In this document: piece after piece, positions 19,772 to 26,355 of the stretch
Numbering within the stretch: the first letter of the stretch is position 1
Layout: each line of letters starts with the position of its first letter
From: a virus
IMG/VR virus record: IMGVR_UViG_3300009164_000312
Location: 1 to 26,355 of that record
DNA: 26,355 bases
Strand: one strand, 5' to 3'
Made by a program: the position numbers and the translations under genes
The notes under the pieces: model-generated
What the model saw: only the letters and a program-made list of their open reading frames with translations
Told to the model about the DNA's origin: nothing
Databases searched by the model: none

Positions 19772-20584
19772 TTATACTGTACGCCAGGCCGAATTGGCGT
19801 AAACATGTAGTTTATTGTCTGTTGTCAAGAAAACCAGCTTGCCTTCGTACACTCTAGTGGGCAATGTTTGTACAATTTCCATACCCGGACGACTGTCTGT
19901 CACTGACGGGAAATACAACAGGCTCAAAGTGATCGGCGTTGCCGCTTCCAAGGAACTGATGCTACTCACAGTGACATAAACATTGGGGTTTGGTGGATCT
20001 TCCATGTTGGCAAAAATGCTGTATTGCCTGCTTTGGAAACTACTGCCATCGTTTAGCACAACAGACCCGTCGTCAACCAGGTGATCCGCTGTTGCAATAA
20101 ATGTATAAGGATTAGGCTCGTTTCTATCAGGTGTTCCAAACACTTCTACTTTTACCGGACGGCTCACACTGACCTGGTAAACAATAGAACTGATACCCAA
20201 TGGTAACACTAAGTCAACACTGCCATATCCTTGTAAGCTGGTTATGGTTGTTTCATAACGTCGTCTGCGTATGCTAGATTCTGGCGACCCAGGTGCCCAA
20301 TAAGTAACTGTACTACCAGGGCCTTCTGCAGTTAGTACAGCACCCGACGGTGGTTCTTCAAACGGCAGTTGATAGAATGTGGTTGTTGCATTAGCAACAA
20401 ATAGATTACCAGTTACCCGTACATCACCAACAACATCAAGGGCAACGTTAGGAGTAGTTGTGTTGACACCAACTCGTCTGTTGGTAACATCAAAGTAGAC
20501 AAGGTCGCCATCAATTGATAAATTTATTCCTTGCCTTTCCAGGTCTGGAACCAGCATTGGGCCCGATATGCGTCCTATTGCCAT
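19772..20584 (-). CDS. Fibre-like structural protein, 270 aa
   Basis: The N-terminal 65 residues carry a typical phage fibre segment: GINLSIDGDLVYFDVTNRR, then VGVNTTTPNVALDVVGDVRV and TGNLFVAN. This trimeric-fibre style sequence commonly precedes variable tips. The middle (YETTITSLQGYGSVDLVLPL) and the C-terminal part (LVFLTTDNKLHVYANSAWRTV) look beta-rich. The ending resembles the 'x-LYV/HVY-x-NxxWR' phrase found in the neighbouring 137-residue protein (ELYVDNEWRAF). The start is ATG with GGAGAA 7 nt upstream. It belongs to the small-fibre operon 22995-19772 and is its last gene. A fibre or fibre-adaptor role is inferred; no T4 orthologue is recognised. Confidence 0.78.
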   Translation of the reverse strand: MAIGRISGPMLVPDLERQGINLSIDGDLVYFDVTNRRVGVNTTTPNVALDVVGDVRVTGNLFVANATTTFYQLPFEEPPSGAVLTAEGPGSTVTYWAPGSPESSIRRRRYETTITSLQGYGSVDLVLPLGISSIVYQVSVSRPVKVEVFGTPDRNEPNPYTFIATADHLVDDGSVVLNDGSSFQSRQYSIFANMEDPPNPNVYVTVSSISSLEAATPITLSLLYFPSVTDSRPGMEIVQTLPTRVYEGKLVFLTTDNKLHVYANSAWRTV

Positions 20585-20609
20585 TTAAATTCTCCGTAAT
20601 ACATGCGGT

Positions 20610-21023
20610 TTACCCTGCAAATCCATGCAATATCACAATGTATTGACCATCCGGCGGTGTGCTGGTAAAACTAATGTTGTTGCCATCCACAGTGTATGCC
20701 ATACCAGGATTTTGAAACACGTTGCCAACAAACACCAATATCATTATTTCTTGACCAGGTTTGTAACTGTACTTCATTGGGCCAAACTCTCTCGAGGCAC
20801 CGTCACCGTAATAGGTATCTTTGCTGACTTCCCTTGATCCTGCTGAGCTGACCACAAATGCCCTCCATTCATTATCAACATACAATTCAGGTTTGGATGT
20901 TGTTTGGTTATATCGCATCATTCCGCCAACAGGGTTATCAGGACCAAGTGTACTGGATCCTATTGGCAGTCTGATACTGTAACTACCAGTCTGTAACTCG
21001 GCGTTTTTAATAAATCGTCCCAT
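20610..21023 (-). CDS. Small fibre-associated structural protein, 137 aa
   Basis: The N-terminal half has a pattern seen in many T4-like marine phages: MGRFIKNAELQTGSYSIRLP, a DNPVGGMMRYNQTTSKPE stretch, then LYVDNEWRAF. The C-terminal half (YYGDGASREFGPM, ILVFVGNVFQNPGMAYTVDG, FTSTPPDGQYIVILHGFAG) resembles a small beta domain found in fibre proteins. No catalytic motif is seen. The start lies 2 nt after the stop of the 448-residue gene, with a poor Shine-Dalgarno, so translational coupling is likely. A structural role is inferred from the wording and the operon. Confidence 0.77.
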   Translation of the reverse strand: MGRFIKNAELQTGSYSIRLPIGSSTLGPDNPVGGMMRYNQTTSKPELYVDNEWRAFVVSSAGSREVSKDTYYGDGASREFGPMKYSYKPGQEIMILVFVGNVFQNPGMAYTVDGNNISFTSTPPDGQYIVILHGFAG

Positions 21024-21025
21024 TG

Positions 21026-22372
21026 TTATATACCAATGCTTGACACAGTTACAACCACATTGGGCAGTGTTGCGGCCACAACTGCTGGCGCCTGTGTTCT
21101 ATATGTCCAAGTGATGGCGTCTGTACTGGTTGCAACTCTGGCCTGTGAACCAATTGCAATAAATTCAGATCTGGCAGAGTTCCATAGTAACCCAGTACCG
21201 GCATATGCTTGCCAGGGTTGGTTAGTCAAGCCAGAAGTTTTGGACCATGCACCGCTGGTGTCTAAAACATAAATCTCTGAGCTGGTTCCGATCGCATAAA
21301 AACCAAAACCAGGTTTATATGTTGCACCACCAATGCCAGGATATGTCGAGCTACCAATTGCAGCCAATCCAGCATTGTAAGTCCAGGCTGTGAGATTTGT
21401 ACTAGTTGCCGCTTTGTTGTTGTCTCGACTCAATGCCAAGTACCCAATGCTGGGTGACCCAGAGTAAACCAAAGATGTTATTCTGGTATTCTGTCCCCAG
21501 GCTGCATTACTGGCCAACGAAGAAACATATGTCCATGTAACACCATCTGGGCTGGATGCAATTTTACCGCCGTCGCCTCCAACCACAAATACGCTACCGG
21601 TCCAAGATGCTGTCCACACTCCGCTAGTTCCCCAAGCAGTACCAGACAGCCCTAGCCTGACTGTCCAATTTAAACCGTCAATGCTGGTAGCAACAGACCC
21701 TGAGGCACCAACAACTAAAAAGATAGATCCGTTGTTGGTAACAGCATTTGCATCAGTATTAGCCCATGCTGTACTACTCAATCCTGTTAGACCTGTCCAT
21801 GTTACACCGTCGGTACTAGATGCTACACTACCGCCATCACCTACTGCCACATATCTACCACCTGTCATTTTGGTAATAGATCTAATTTGTTTTTGATTGT
21901 CCCAAGTAGTTACCACAATGCCAGTGCTGTAAGCCCATGTTGCACCAGTTGCGCTTGCGGCAATTTTACCTGCTGGACCACCCACTACGTATTCAGATCT
22001 GTCAGATGCCCATGTCACTGCATTAACAGTGTCTTGTCCCCATCCCGGAGTAGTTGTGCCAGCAATCACTGTATCACCTAGGCCAACATTTTGTGTAGTC
22101 AGCGGGTCTACTATTCTTGCCTGTAGTGTGTCTAAATTTTCTAGTATCAACTTTTCAGAGTCAATTACATAAGTATCTTTTCCTGACAGAGATACTTGAT
22201 AATAAATCAAGTTTGTGTCGCTGGCCATTGTTCCATTGGGCACAGCATGAATACTGAATTGCACAGCAGTATCTCCTGTGTTGCAAAGATAAATTGCTGT
22301 GACTGCATTTTCGCCATTGCTGGTAAAAACACTTGCTGTGGATGTGGTTAAAACTGTGCTAGTTAATGCCAT
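21026..22372 (-). CDS. Seven-bladed beta-propeller virion protein, 448 aa
   Basis: Residues 1-90 form a small domain (AIYLCNTG, DTYVIDSEKLILENLD) that resembles the 118-residue protein at 5680-6036. Residues about 110-435 hold seven blade-like repeats of the form (Y/F)xxxGxxGxxAxSxDGxTW(T/A), for example YVAVGDGGSVASSTDGVTWT and FVVGGDGGKIASSPDGVTWT. The last clear copy is FIAIGSQARVATSTDAITWT. The repeat resembles BNR/sialidase-type or photosystem-assembly-type propellers, but no sialidase catalytic arginine set can be assigned. The start is ATG with AGGAAA upstream, overlapping the stop region of the preceding gene. Glycan binding by the propeller is a plausible inference. Confidence 0.8.
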   Translation of the reverse strand: MALTSTVLTTSTASVFTSNGENAVTAIYLCNTGDTAVQFSIHAVPNGTMASDTNLIYYQVSLSGKDTYVIDSEKLILENLDTLQARIVDPLTTQNVGLGDTVIAGTTTPGWGQDTVNAVTWASDRSEYVVGGPAGKIAASATGATWAYSTGIVVTTWDNQKQIRSITKMTGGRYVAVGDGGSVASSTDGVTWTGLTGLSSTAWANTDANAVTNNGSIFLVVGASGSVATSIDGLNWTVRLGLSGTAWGTSGVWTASWTGSVFVVGGDGGKIASSPDGVTWTYVSSLASNAAWGQNTRITSLVYSGSPSIGYLALSRDNNKAATSTNLTAWTYNAGLAAIGSSTYPGIGGATYKPGFGFYAIGTSSEIYVLDTSGAWSKTSGLTNQPWQAYAGTGLLWNSARSEFIAIGSQARVATSTDAITWTYRTQAPAVVAATLPNVVVTVSSIGI

Positions 22373-22380
22373 GTTATTTC

Positions 22381-22995
22381 CTATAGTACCAACGAATACA
22401 CTAACGATTTTCGTTTAGTAATTAATTCTTCATTGTCAGACACAAAGTTTGTTACATACAAACCAGTCTTGCCCCGTTGGGGTGTGTGAGCACTTAGTAT
22501 AGTTGAGCCAAGTGATGGTGTTGCATTTCCAACTGACTCTTTAATCTCTATACCAGAGTTAGGGCCGGGCTGTAGCACAATGTTTTGATCACTTATTGAT
22601 CGTATGTGAAATCCATCTGTAAATAAATCGCCGCCCAGTCTAGGGCTTGCATCATCCTGCAGTCTGACCAATAGATTTCCGTAATACAATCCATCTTCAG
22701 ATACCTGCCATTTTTTTACTGATTCAACCCAACGAAATCCCACCGGTGGTTCATCACCGCGAAGTACCTCAATGCCTGCATCTAATATGGGTTGGCCAGT
22801 TGTGACATTGGCACATAATGTAATGATATTGTCTGCCAGTAATGTATTAACTGACCCAACAGCGGTTTGTGTTCCTGTAACAACAACATCGCCTAATAAA
22901 GTTATTACGCCGTTACCACCTCTGGCATCTAGATAGATATCGCCATTCAATGATTTTAAGTACCAATCGCCTGATACACGGTCAACAGTAGACAT
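22381..22995 (-). CDS. Fibre-like structural protein, 204 aa
   Basis: The protein has fibre signatures. The N-terminus reads DWYLKSLNGDIYLDARGG and ITLLGDVVVTGTQTAVGS. The phrase LADNIITLCANV is followed by DAGIEVLRGDEPPVGFRWVE and KKWQVSEDGLYYGNL, wording typical of T4-like marine phage fibre proteins. The C-terminal part (DASPRLGGDLFTDGFHIRS, NIVLQPGPNSGIEI) is also of fibre type. It is the first gene of the small-fibre operon, preceded by a GATAAATA box only 19 nt from the ATG. The Shine-Dalgarno is weak (TGGGAAT). The precise location in the virion is unknown. Confidence 0.8.
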   Translation of the reverse strand: MSTVDRVSGDWYLKSLNGDIYLDARGGNGVITLLGDVVVTGTQTAVGSVNTLLADNIITLCANVTTGQPILDAGIEVLRGDEPPVGFRWVESVKKWQVSEDGLYYGNLLVRLQDDASPRLGGDLFTDGFHIRSISDQNIVLQPGPNSGIEIKESVGNATPSLGSTILSAHTPQRGKTGLYVTNFVSDNEELITKRKSLVYSLVL

Positions 22996-23014
22996 AAATG
23001 ATTCCCATTTTAGA

Positions 23015-23022
23015 TATTTATC
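23015..23022 (-). promoter_or_regulatory. T4-like late promoter box (GATAAATA)
   Basis: The minus strand reads GATAAATA between the terminator at 23040-23065 and the ATG at 22995. The distance to the start codon is 19 nt, which leaves a leader of only about 10-15 nt if initiation occurs at the usual place. The terminator-then-promoter order suggests that a new late transcript begins here for the small-fibre operon. Confidence 0.6.
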
Positions 23023-23039
23023 ACTGTGCTAAACTAATA

Positions 23040-23065
23040 AAAATAGCACCCGAGGGTGCTATTTT
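23040..23065 (-). terminator. Rho-independent terminator (probably bidirectional)
   Basis: A perfect 12-bp stem (arms 23040-23051 and 23054-23065, core AATAGCACCC/GGGTGCTATT) closes a very small GA/TC loop. A-rich and T-rich ends flank it on both sides. It lies 17 nt after the stop of the 130-residue gene. Confidence 0.85.
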
Positions 23066-23082
23066 GTTATCATCAAAAATGA

Positions 23083-23475
23083 TTAGCTTAGGTCAACGTT
23101 GCCAGCAAATACGCTGTTTGTACCAGCTTCTTCAATTTGAACTGCACCGTCAGTGTTTGATGTATCAAAGTTCCATGGATATCTATTACCATCACTACCG
23201 GTAACCATGTTCATTGAAATTTTAGTAACATATAGTACTGCGGCTGCATCAGTTTTAATTTTAATGCTCATTTGGCCGGCTACTAATGCACCATCTGCCG
23301 CTGAAACTAAACTACATACAGCTTGATTACCACTGGCATCTACGCAAAGGAACTTTTTAGAACCTTTTTGTTTAACAATTGCACCATCAACACTGCTGGT
23401 ACCGTTGTGAAAACGTACACGAATGTTGGTGTCTGAGTTTGCACCGAAAAATCTTTTGTTTATTGGACGTCCCAT
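23083..23475 (-). CDS. Probable virion protein, 130 aa
   Basis: No named family is recognised. The protein starts MGRPINKRFFGANSDTNIRV and is beta-rich with many Lys, Ala and Gly residues and no signal peptide or membrane helix. Proteins with a similar start (MGRPxNKxxFG) sit near capsid genes in marine T4-like phages as far as I recall. It has an excellent Shine-Dalgarno (AAGGAGAA, 6-7 nt from ATG) and forms a single-gene unit: promoter-like box and terminator upstream, terminator downstream. The isolated unit next to gene 23 suggests an abundant protein, for instance a capsid decoration protein. That role is inferred. Confidence 0.75.
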   Translation of the reverse strand: MGRPINKRFFGANSDTNIRVRFHNGTSSVDGAIVKQKGSKKFLCVDASGNQAVCSLVSAADGALVAGQMSIKIKTDAAAVLYVTKISMNMVTGSDGNRYPWNFDTSNTDGAVQIEEAGTNSVFAGNVDLS

Positions 23476-23551
23476 TTGTTTCTCCTTTAAGTTGGCGTTC
23501 CAGGCCTACGCAGTGGGAACTGCATAAACTCTCAATTAAGAGTGAACAATA

Positions 23552-23559
23552 TATTTACC
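23552..23559 (-). promoter_or_regulatory. Weak late-promoter-like box (GGTAAATA)
   Basis: The minus strand reads GGTAAATA, one base off the NATAAATA pattern. It lies 23 nt downstream of the gene 23 terminator and about 76 nt before the ATG at 23475. Its position between a terminator and an isolated gene supports it, but the sequence match is imperfect. Confidence 0.35.
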
Positions 23560-23581
23560 TAATTTAGAGTTTTAGTCAAAC

Positions 23582-23605
23582 AAAAAGGGCCTTGCGGCCC
23601 TTTTT
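23582..23605 (-). terminator. Rho-independent terminator after gene 23
   Basis: The stem AAAAAGGGCC/GGCCCTTTTT (arms 23582-23591 and 23596-23605) closes a four-base loop, with T-rich flanks. It is a canonical strong terminator, 22 nt after the stop codon of the major capsid gene. Its symmetry would let it act from either side, but all nearby genes are on the minus strand. Confidence 0.9.
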
Positions 23606-23627
23606 TGTTTAGTCTAACAAACCAATA

Positions 23628-24800
23628 TTATTGGAATGATAGGTTAGATACAGCGATCTCAGAAACGTAGTCACCAGCATTACCTAGAGACGAAGCAGTA
23701 TTGGTCAATTCTACGTACCCATACCTCGTCATGAAACCAACTACTGGTTCAAACGTTGCTGGGTCTAGAACAACACCACTGCTCATCAATGGAACGTATG
23801 GGCAGTAAAACGCTGCCGCATCAGCTTCTGATGAACCTTTGTAACCAACTAGCACAGGAGTAGAGTCGCTAGCATAGCTATCAACATAAATCTTCATTGC
23901 GCCATTTAGTGTACCAACAAACTTGGTGTTTGTAGGAGCTTCAAATGTACCTTCTGTTGTACGAGCAAACGCACTAGTAGTTGCAGATTGCAATACTGTC
24001 AATGCGGCTGGAGATACAACTGCCCAGTTACCAGCACCACGACGTGTGCGTTGTGCGATCAAGTTAGCACTACGGTTGATCAATACTGCAAGAGCAGCAT
24101 GCTCATCACCAACGAAAGTAGCTGTACCAGATACAGTAGCTTGGTTGTATGTGAATTCTGTAGCAGCCAAGGCACGTAGTGAGCCTAGAACTTCTTGGTC
24201 GATTTCAACTGTAATTTCTTGAGCCAAAGCAGCCATGATTTCTGCTTCAACGTCCAAACCATGCATGGCTTGTGCGTCTTGAGCAGCTTCAAATGTCCAA
24301 CGTGCAGACAATTTACGTGTCTTAGCTTCAACAACTTGTTTCAAGATTTGAACGTTGATACGGTTGCCAGGTACACCTTCCAATGTACTTGTAGAAGCCG
24401 CAAAACCAGCTCCTGTACCAGCATAAGCTGTAGCAATACGGAATGGGCTCAATGCCTCGTCACCAGCTGTTGCGCCAGTACCGTTACCGGAACCGCCAAC
24501 TGTGTCAGCATAACGAACACGTAATGTGTGGATCTGTGCAACAGGTCCTGTCATTGGCTGAACACCAACGATTTCGTTAGCAATAACTGTAGGCATTACA
24601 CGACGGATAACTGGTAGGATAACACGGTTAAGTGTTGCTACGTTACCTGCGCTTGTTGCACCAGCAGATGCGCTCTCAGCCAAATGCTTGCGAGTGTTTT
24701 CTAAGATCACGCTCATTGATGTACGGCGTGAGCCTTGTAGGCCTTCTAGCAGGGCTTCTTTAGTCTCGCCCCAACGGCTCTCTAATAGTTCTTGTGTCAT
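23628..24800 (-). CDS. 23: Major capsid protein (T4 gp23-like), 390 aa
   Basis: The protein is the HK97-fold major head subunit. Characteristic gp23 phrases are LNRVILPVIRRVMPTVIANE, VGVQPMTGP, IHTLRVRYAD, RKLSARWTFEAAQDAQAMHG, AEIMAALAQEITVEIDQEVL and FEPVVGFMTRYGYVEL. An N-terminal propeptide is expected to be removed by gp21, whose known preference is (L/I)-x-E. LAE near residues 40-42, just before SASAGATS, is the best candidate site. At 390 residues it is clearly shorter than T4 gp23 (521). The region between RVRYAD and the RKLSARW segment is compact, so a T4-type insertion domain seems to be absent. The start has AAAGGAAAG upstream. The gene follows gene 22 directly and is closed by a terminator. 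Confidence 0.96.
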   Translation of the reverse strand: MTQELLESRWGETKEALLEGLQGSRRTSMSVILENTRKHLAESASAGATSAGNVATLNRVILPVIRRVMPTVIANEIVGVQPMTGPVAQIHTLRVRYADTVGGSGNGTGATAGDEALSPFRIATAYAGTGAGFAASTSTLEGVPGNRINVQILKQVVEAKTRKLSARWTFEAAQDAQAMHGLDVEAEIMAALAQEITVEIDQEVLGSLRALAATEFTYNQATVSGTATFVGDEHAALAVLINRSANLIAQRTRRGAGNWAVVSPAALTVLQSATTSAFARTTEGTFEAPTNTKFVGTLNGAMKIYVDSYASDSTPVLVGYKGSSEADAAAFYCPYVPLMSSGVVLDPATFEPVVGFMTRYGYVELTNTASSLGNAGDYVSEIAVSNLSFQ

Positions 24801-24825
24801 TTTCTTTCCTTTAAGGTTTAACTAT

Positions 24826-25923
24826 TCATTTTAACCCTGCTAAACGTCGTAGCTCAACAACATTGGTGTCAACATTGTGAACTGAAACTTTAGCAGTTTT
24901 ATCTCCAGTGACGGCAACATGAGATTCTGTCAAAGTAGAAGTTGCCTTCTCTTTAGCAGAACCAGATGTTAGTACAGCTGGTAGATACTTATCAAATGCA
25001 GACTTCAATTTTTCAGTCTGTACATTTTCGAGTAGCTCGCGCATTACCACTTGCTTCTCACGATTTAGAGTACCTAGTAATCCGTTCATCACTTCTTTAC
25101 GGTCAATACTCTCTTTGATCACGCGAATTTCGCGGTCTTTCGATTCAACAATTTGTTGAGCTTCTTTAGAAACCTTAGAGGCTTCGTCCAGTTGCGTTTG
25201 TTGATGATCAATGACTTGTTTTAGTTTTTGCAATTCACGGTTTTCGTTGAGGTGAGTCAATGAAAATTCGCTAGCAAAAGCCTCGAATATACGACGTCCA
25301 AACATGTTCTCGCGAGCAAGTTGGATATCTTCTTTGAGTTGGGTTAATTCAGACCCTAGTTTCACAGAAACTGATTCTTTAACTAGTCGTGCGCTGTTGG
25401 CAACAAATCGGCTTTGTAGTTCATGTAACTTACGCTTGGCTTCAGCAACCAAACGCACTTTAGTTTCTACAACTGCTTGTTTGTCTTGTGCAAATTCTTT
25501 AATTTCTTCAGCAAGGGCTCGAACAATAAATTTTTCGAGACGTTGATAATTCTCTTTCTGAATTTCACGATCTTTGTGTAGTTCTTTAACTTCTTCAGAT
25601 AACTTAGTTACCATGAAGTTGTTGAATCTACCAGCACTTTCCATCATGTGATTTTTTACTCTCACACGATCTTCCACGACAGCCTTTTTCTCACTGGCAA
25701 ATTCTTGAATTTCGGCAGCAAGACTTTCAGTTACCATTTTGTCTAGAGCTTCCACCATTACTTGTTTGTCATGTGTATAGCGGCTTGCCATTTCTTCGCG
25801 CAATTCAGCACGAATAGCATCACGAGCTTCATCTAGCTTGGCTTCCCAGGCTTCGTTGATAGCTGTACGAGTTTCCTCGTTAATGATGCCACTATCTAGT
25901 AATGGTTTGATAGCATCAAACAT
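24826..25923 (-). CDS. 22: Prohead core scaffold protein (T4 gp22-like), 365 aa
   Basis: This is the internal scaffold around which the prohead assembles; in T4 it is degraded by gp21 during maturation. It is highly charged and almost entirely helical, with long coiled-coil-like Glu/Lys runs. Typical phrases are PLLDSGIINEETRTAINEAW, ENMFGRRIFEAFASEF and SAFDKYLPAVL. A motif of the form LAxEIxEFAxDKxAVVExxVR occurs near residues 72-92 and 136-156, with a diverged copy between them, so the rod contains internal repeats. Several LxE sites (for example LTES near the C-terminus) would be gp21 targets. The ATG at 25923 has AGGAG overlapping the gp21 stop codon, which implies tight translational coupling of 21 and 22. 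Confidence 0.95.
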   Translation of the reverse strand: MFDAIKPLLDSGIINEETRTAINEAWEAKLDEARDAIRAELREEMASRYTHDKQVMVEALDKMVTESLAAEIQEFASEKKAVVEDRVRVKNHMMESAGRFNNFMVTKLSEEVKELHKDREIQKENYQRLEKFIVRALAEEIKEFAQDKQAVVETKVRLVAEAKRKLHELQSRFVANSARLVKESVSVKLGSELTQLKEDIQLARENMFGRRIFEAFASEFSLTHLNENRELQKLKQVIDHQQTQLDEASKVSKEAQQIVESKDREIRVIKESIDRKEVMNGLLGTLNREKQVVMRELLENVQTEKLKSAFDKYLPAVLTSGSAKEKATSTLTESHVAVTGDKTAKVSVHNVDTNVVELRRLAGLK

Positions 25924-25933
25924 AGCTGTTCTC

Positions 25934-26355
25934 CTATAATTTTAAGTCTTTAATCAAGCGAGTTACCTGCTCTTTTAAATACTTTTGCACTTTTTTATCG
26001 TCCTGAGCATCACGAGCCACATCTAGCGACCGGTGGCCATATTTCATATTTAATAAGCCTTCATAGATGGCTGTTGGATATGCATGTGGCGCACTTGGTT
26101 GTGCTACAATATCAACTGTGACTATCTCGAAATCACTGACGTGCCCAGTGCCTTCGCTGACGTTACCGCTACCGCGGCTTGAAACACCTAATTTAACACC
26201 ACTTTCTAACATGGTTCGGACTAGTTGTCCCATAGGTGTTGGTAGAATCTTTAACTTACCACAGCCTGCAGGACCATCCATCCACATTTGTTCAATCATG
26301 TGGCTAACACGGTCCAAATTAATTTTTAAATCATCTGGGTGATCTACTTCGCCTA
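25934..26355 (-). CDS. 21: Prohead core protease (T4 gp21-like), C-terminal 139 aa, 5' end outside window
   Basis: The serine protease cleaves scaffold and capsid proteins during T4-type head maturation. The frame runs in from the right edge beginning GEVDHPDDL, the family's GE-x-x-HP motif with the catalytic histidine. GVSSRGSG lies 53-54 residues later and holds the catalytic serine; the spacing agrees with the His-Ser spacing of T4 gp21. DFEIVTVDIVAQPSAPHAY is also typical of the family. The N-terminal part, including the true start, is missing; a TTG at 26317 in the same frame is only an internal leucine codon. The stop TAG overlaps the Shine-Dalgarno of gene 22. Confidence 0.94.
   Translation of the reverse strand, partial: GEVDHPDDLKINLDRVSHMIEQMWMDGPAGCGKLKILPTPMGQLVRTMLESGVKLGVSSRGSGNVSEGTGHVSDFEIVTVDIVAQPSAPHAYPTAIYEGLLNMKYGHRSLDVARDAQDDKKVQKYLKEQVTRLIKDLKL

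Noticed and set aside
21026-22372. Sialidase activity for the propeller protein
   Set aside because: The blade motif looks BNR/Asp-box-like, but no arginine triad or other sialidase catalytic residues can be assigned, so only the fold is proposed.
26315-26317. TTG start for a short 127-residue gene at the right edge
   Set aside because: The same frame continues upstream to the window edge with the conserved GEVDHP motif of the gp21 protease, so the TTG is an internal codon of a truncated gene.

Overview
The window is part of the late structural region of a T4-like tailed phage (myovirus morphology inferred). The anchor is the ordered trio at the right end: prohead protease (gp21), prohead core scaffold (gp22) and major capsid protein (gp23), in T4 order. 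The wording of gp22 and gp23 resembles marine T4-like phages, cyanophages and relatives, more than T4 itself. That is from memory of the families, not a search, and the host cannot be named from the window. The DNA is moderately AT-rich. All 13 genes lie on the minus strand, so transcription runs from right to left. There are no tRNAs, CRISPR arrays, insertion sequences or integration genes.

Layout from right to left (5' to 3' of the transcripts). (1) 26355-23628: capsid morphogenesis genes 21 (its N-terminus lies outside the window), 22 and 23, tightly spaced with strong Shine-Dalgarno sites, closed by a terminator at 23582-23605. (2) 23475-23083: a 130-residue probable virion protein with its own late-promoter-like box, closed by a second terminator at 23040-23065. 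(3) 22995-19772: four small to mid-sized fibre-like proteins (204, 448, 137 and 270 residues), one carrying a seven-bladed beta-propeller. (4) 19679-16178: two paralogous structural proteins (747 and 413 residues). (5) 16132-6122: two giant adhesin-like proteins. The first has 2081 residues with a propeller-like N-terminal part and a near-identical 14/15-residue repeat. The second has 1253 residues with an SGNH hydrolase, a GG/FAM3-type domain and Calx-beta-like repeats. (6) 6036 to the left edge: a small 118-residue protein, then a collagen-like and PKD-domain fibre whose frame is open for 1891 codons and runs off the window.

About 23 kb directly behind gene 23 thus encodes surface or fibre proteins assembled from mixed adhesion domains. 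Boxes matching the T4-like late motif (NATAAATA) lie before the 204-, 747- and 118-residue genes, with a weaker match before the 130-residue gene. This suggests several late transcription units: capsid genes, small fibres, the paralogue pair with the giant adhesins, and the left-hand fibre. The products probably assemble into tail fibres or head/tail decorations that bind host surface glycans. This is inferred from domain content, because no fibre gene here is recognisably a T4 orthologue by name.

No gene-free stretch exceeds 300 bases. The longest, 23476-23627, holds a terminator, a promoter-like box and a ribosome-binding site.
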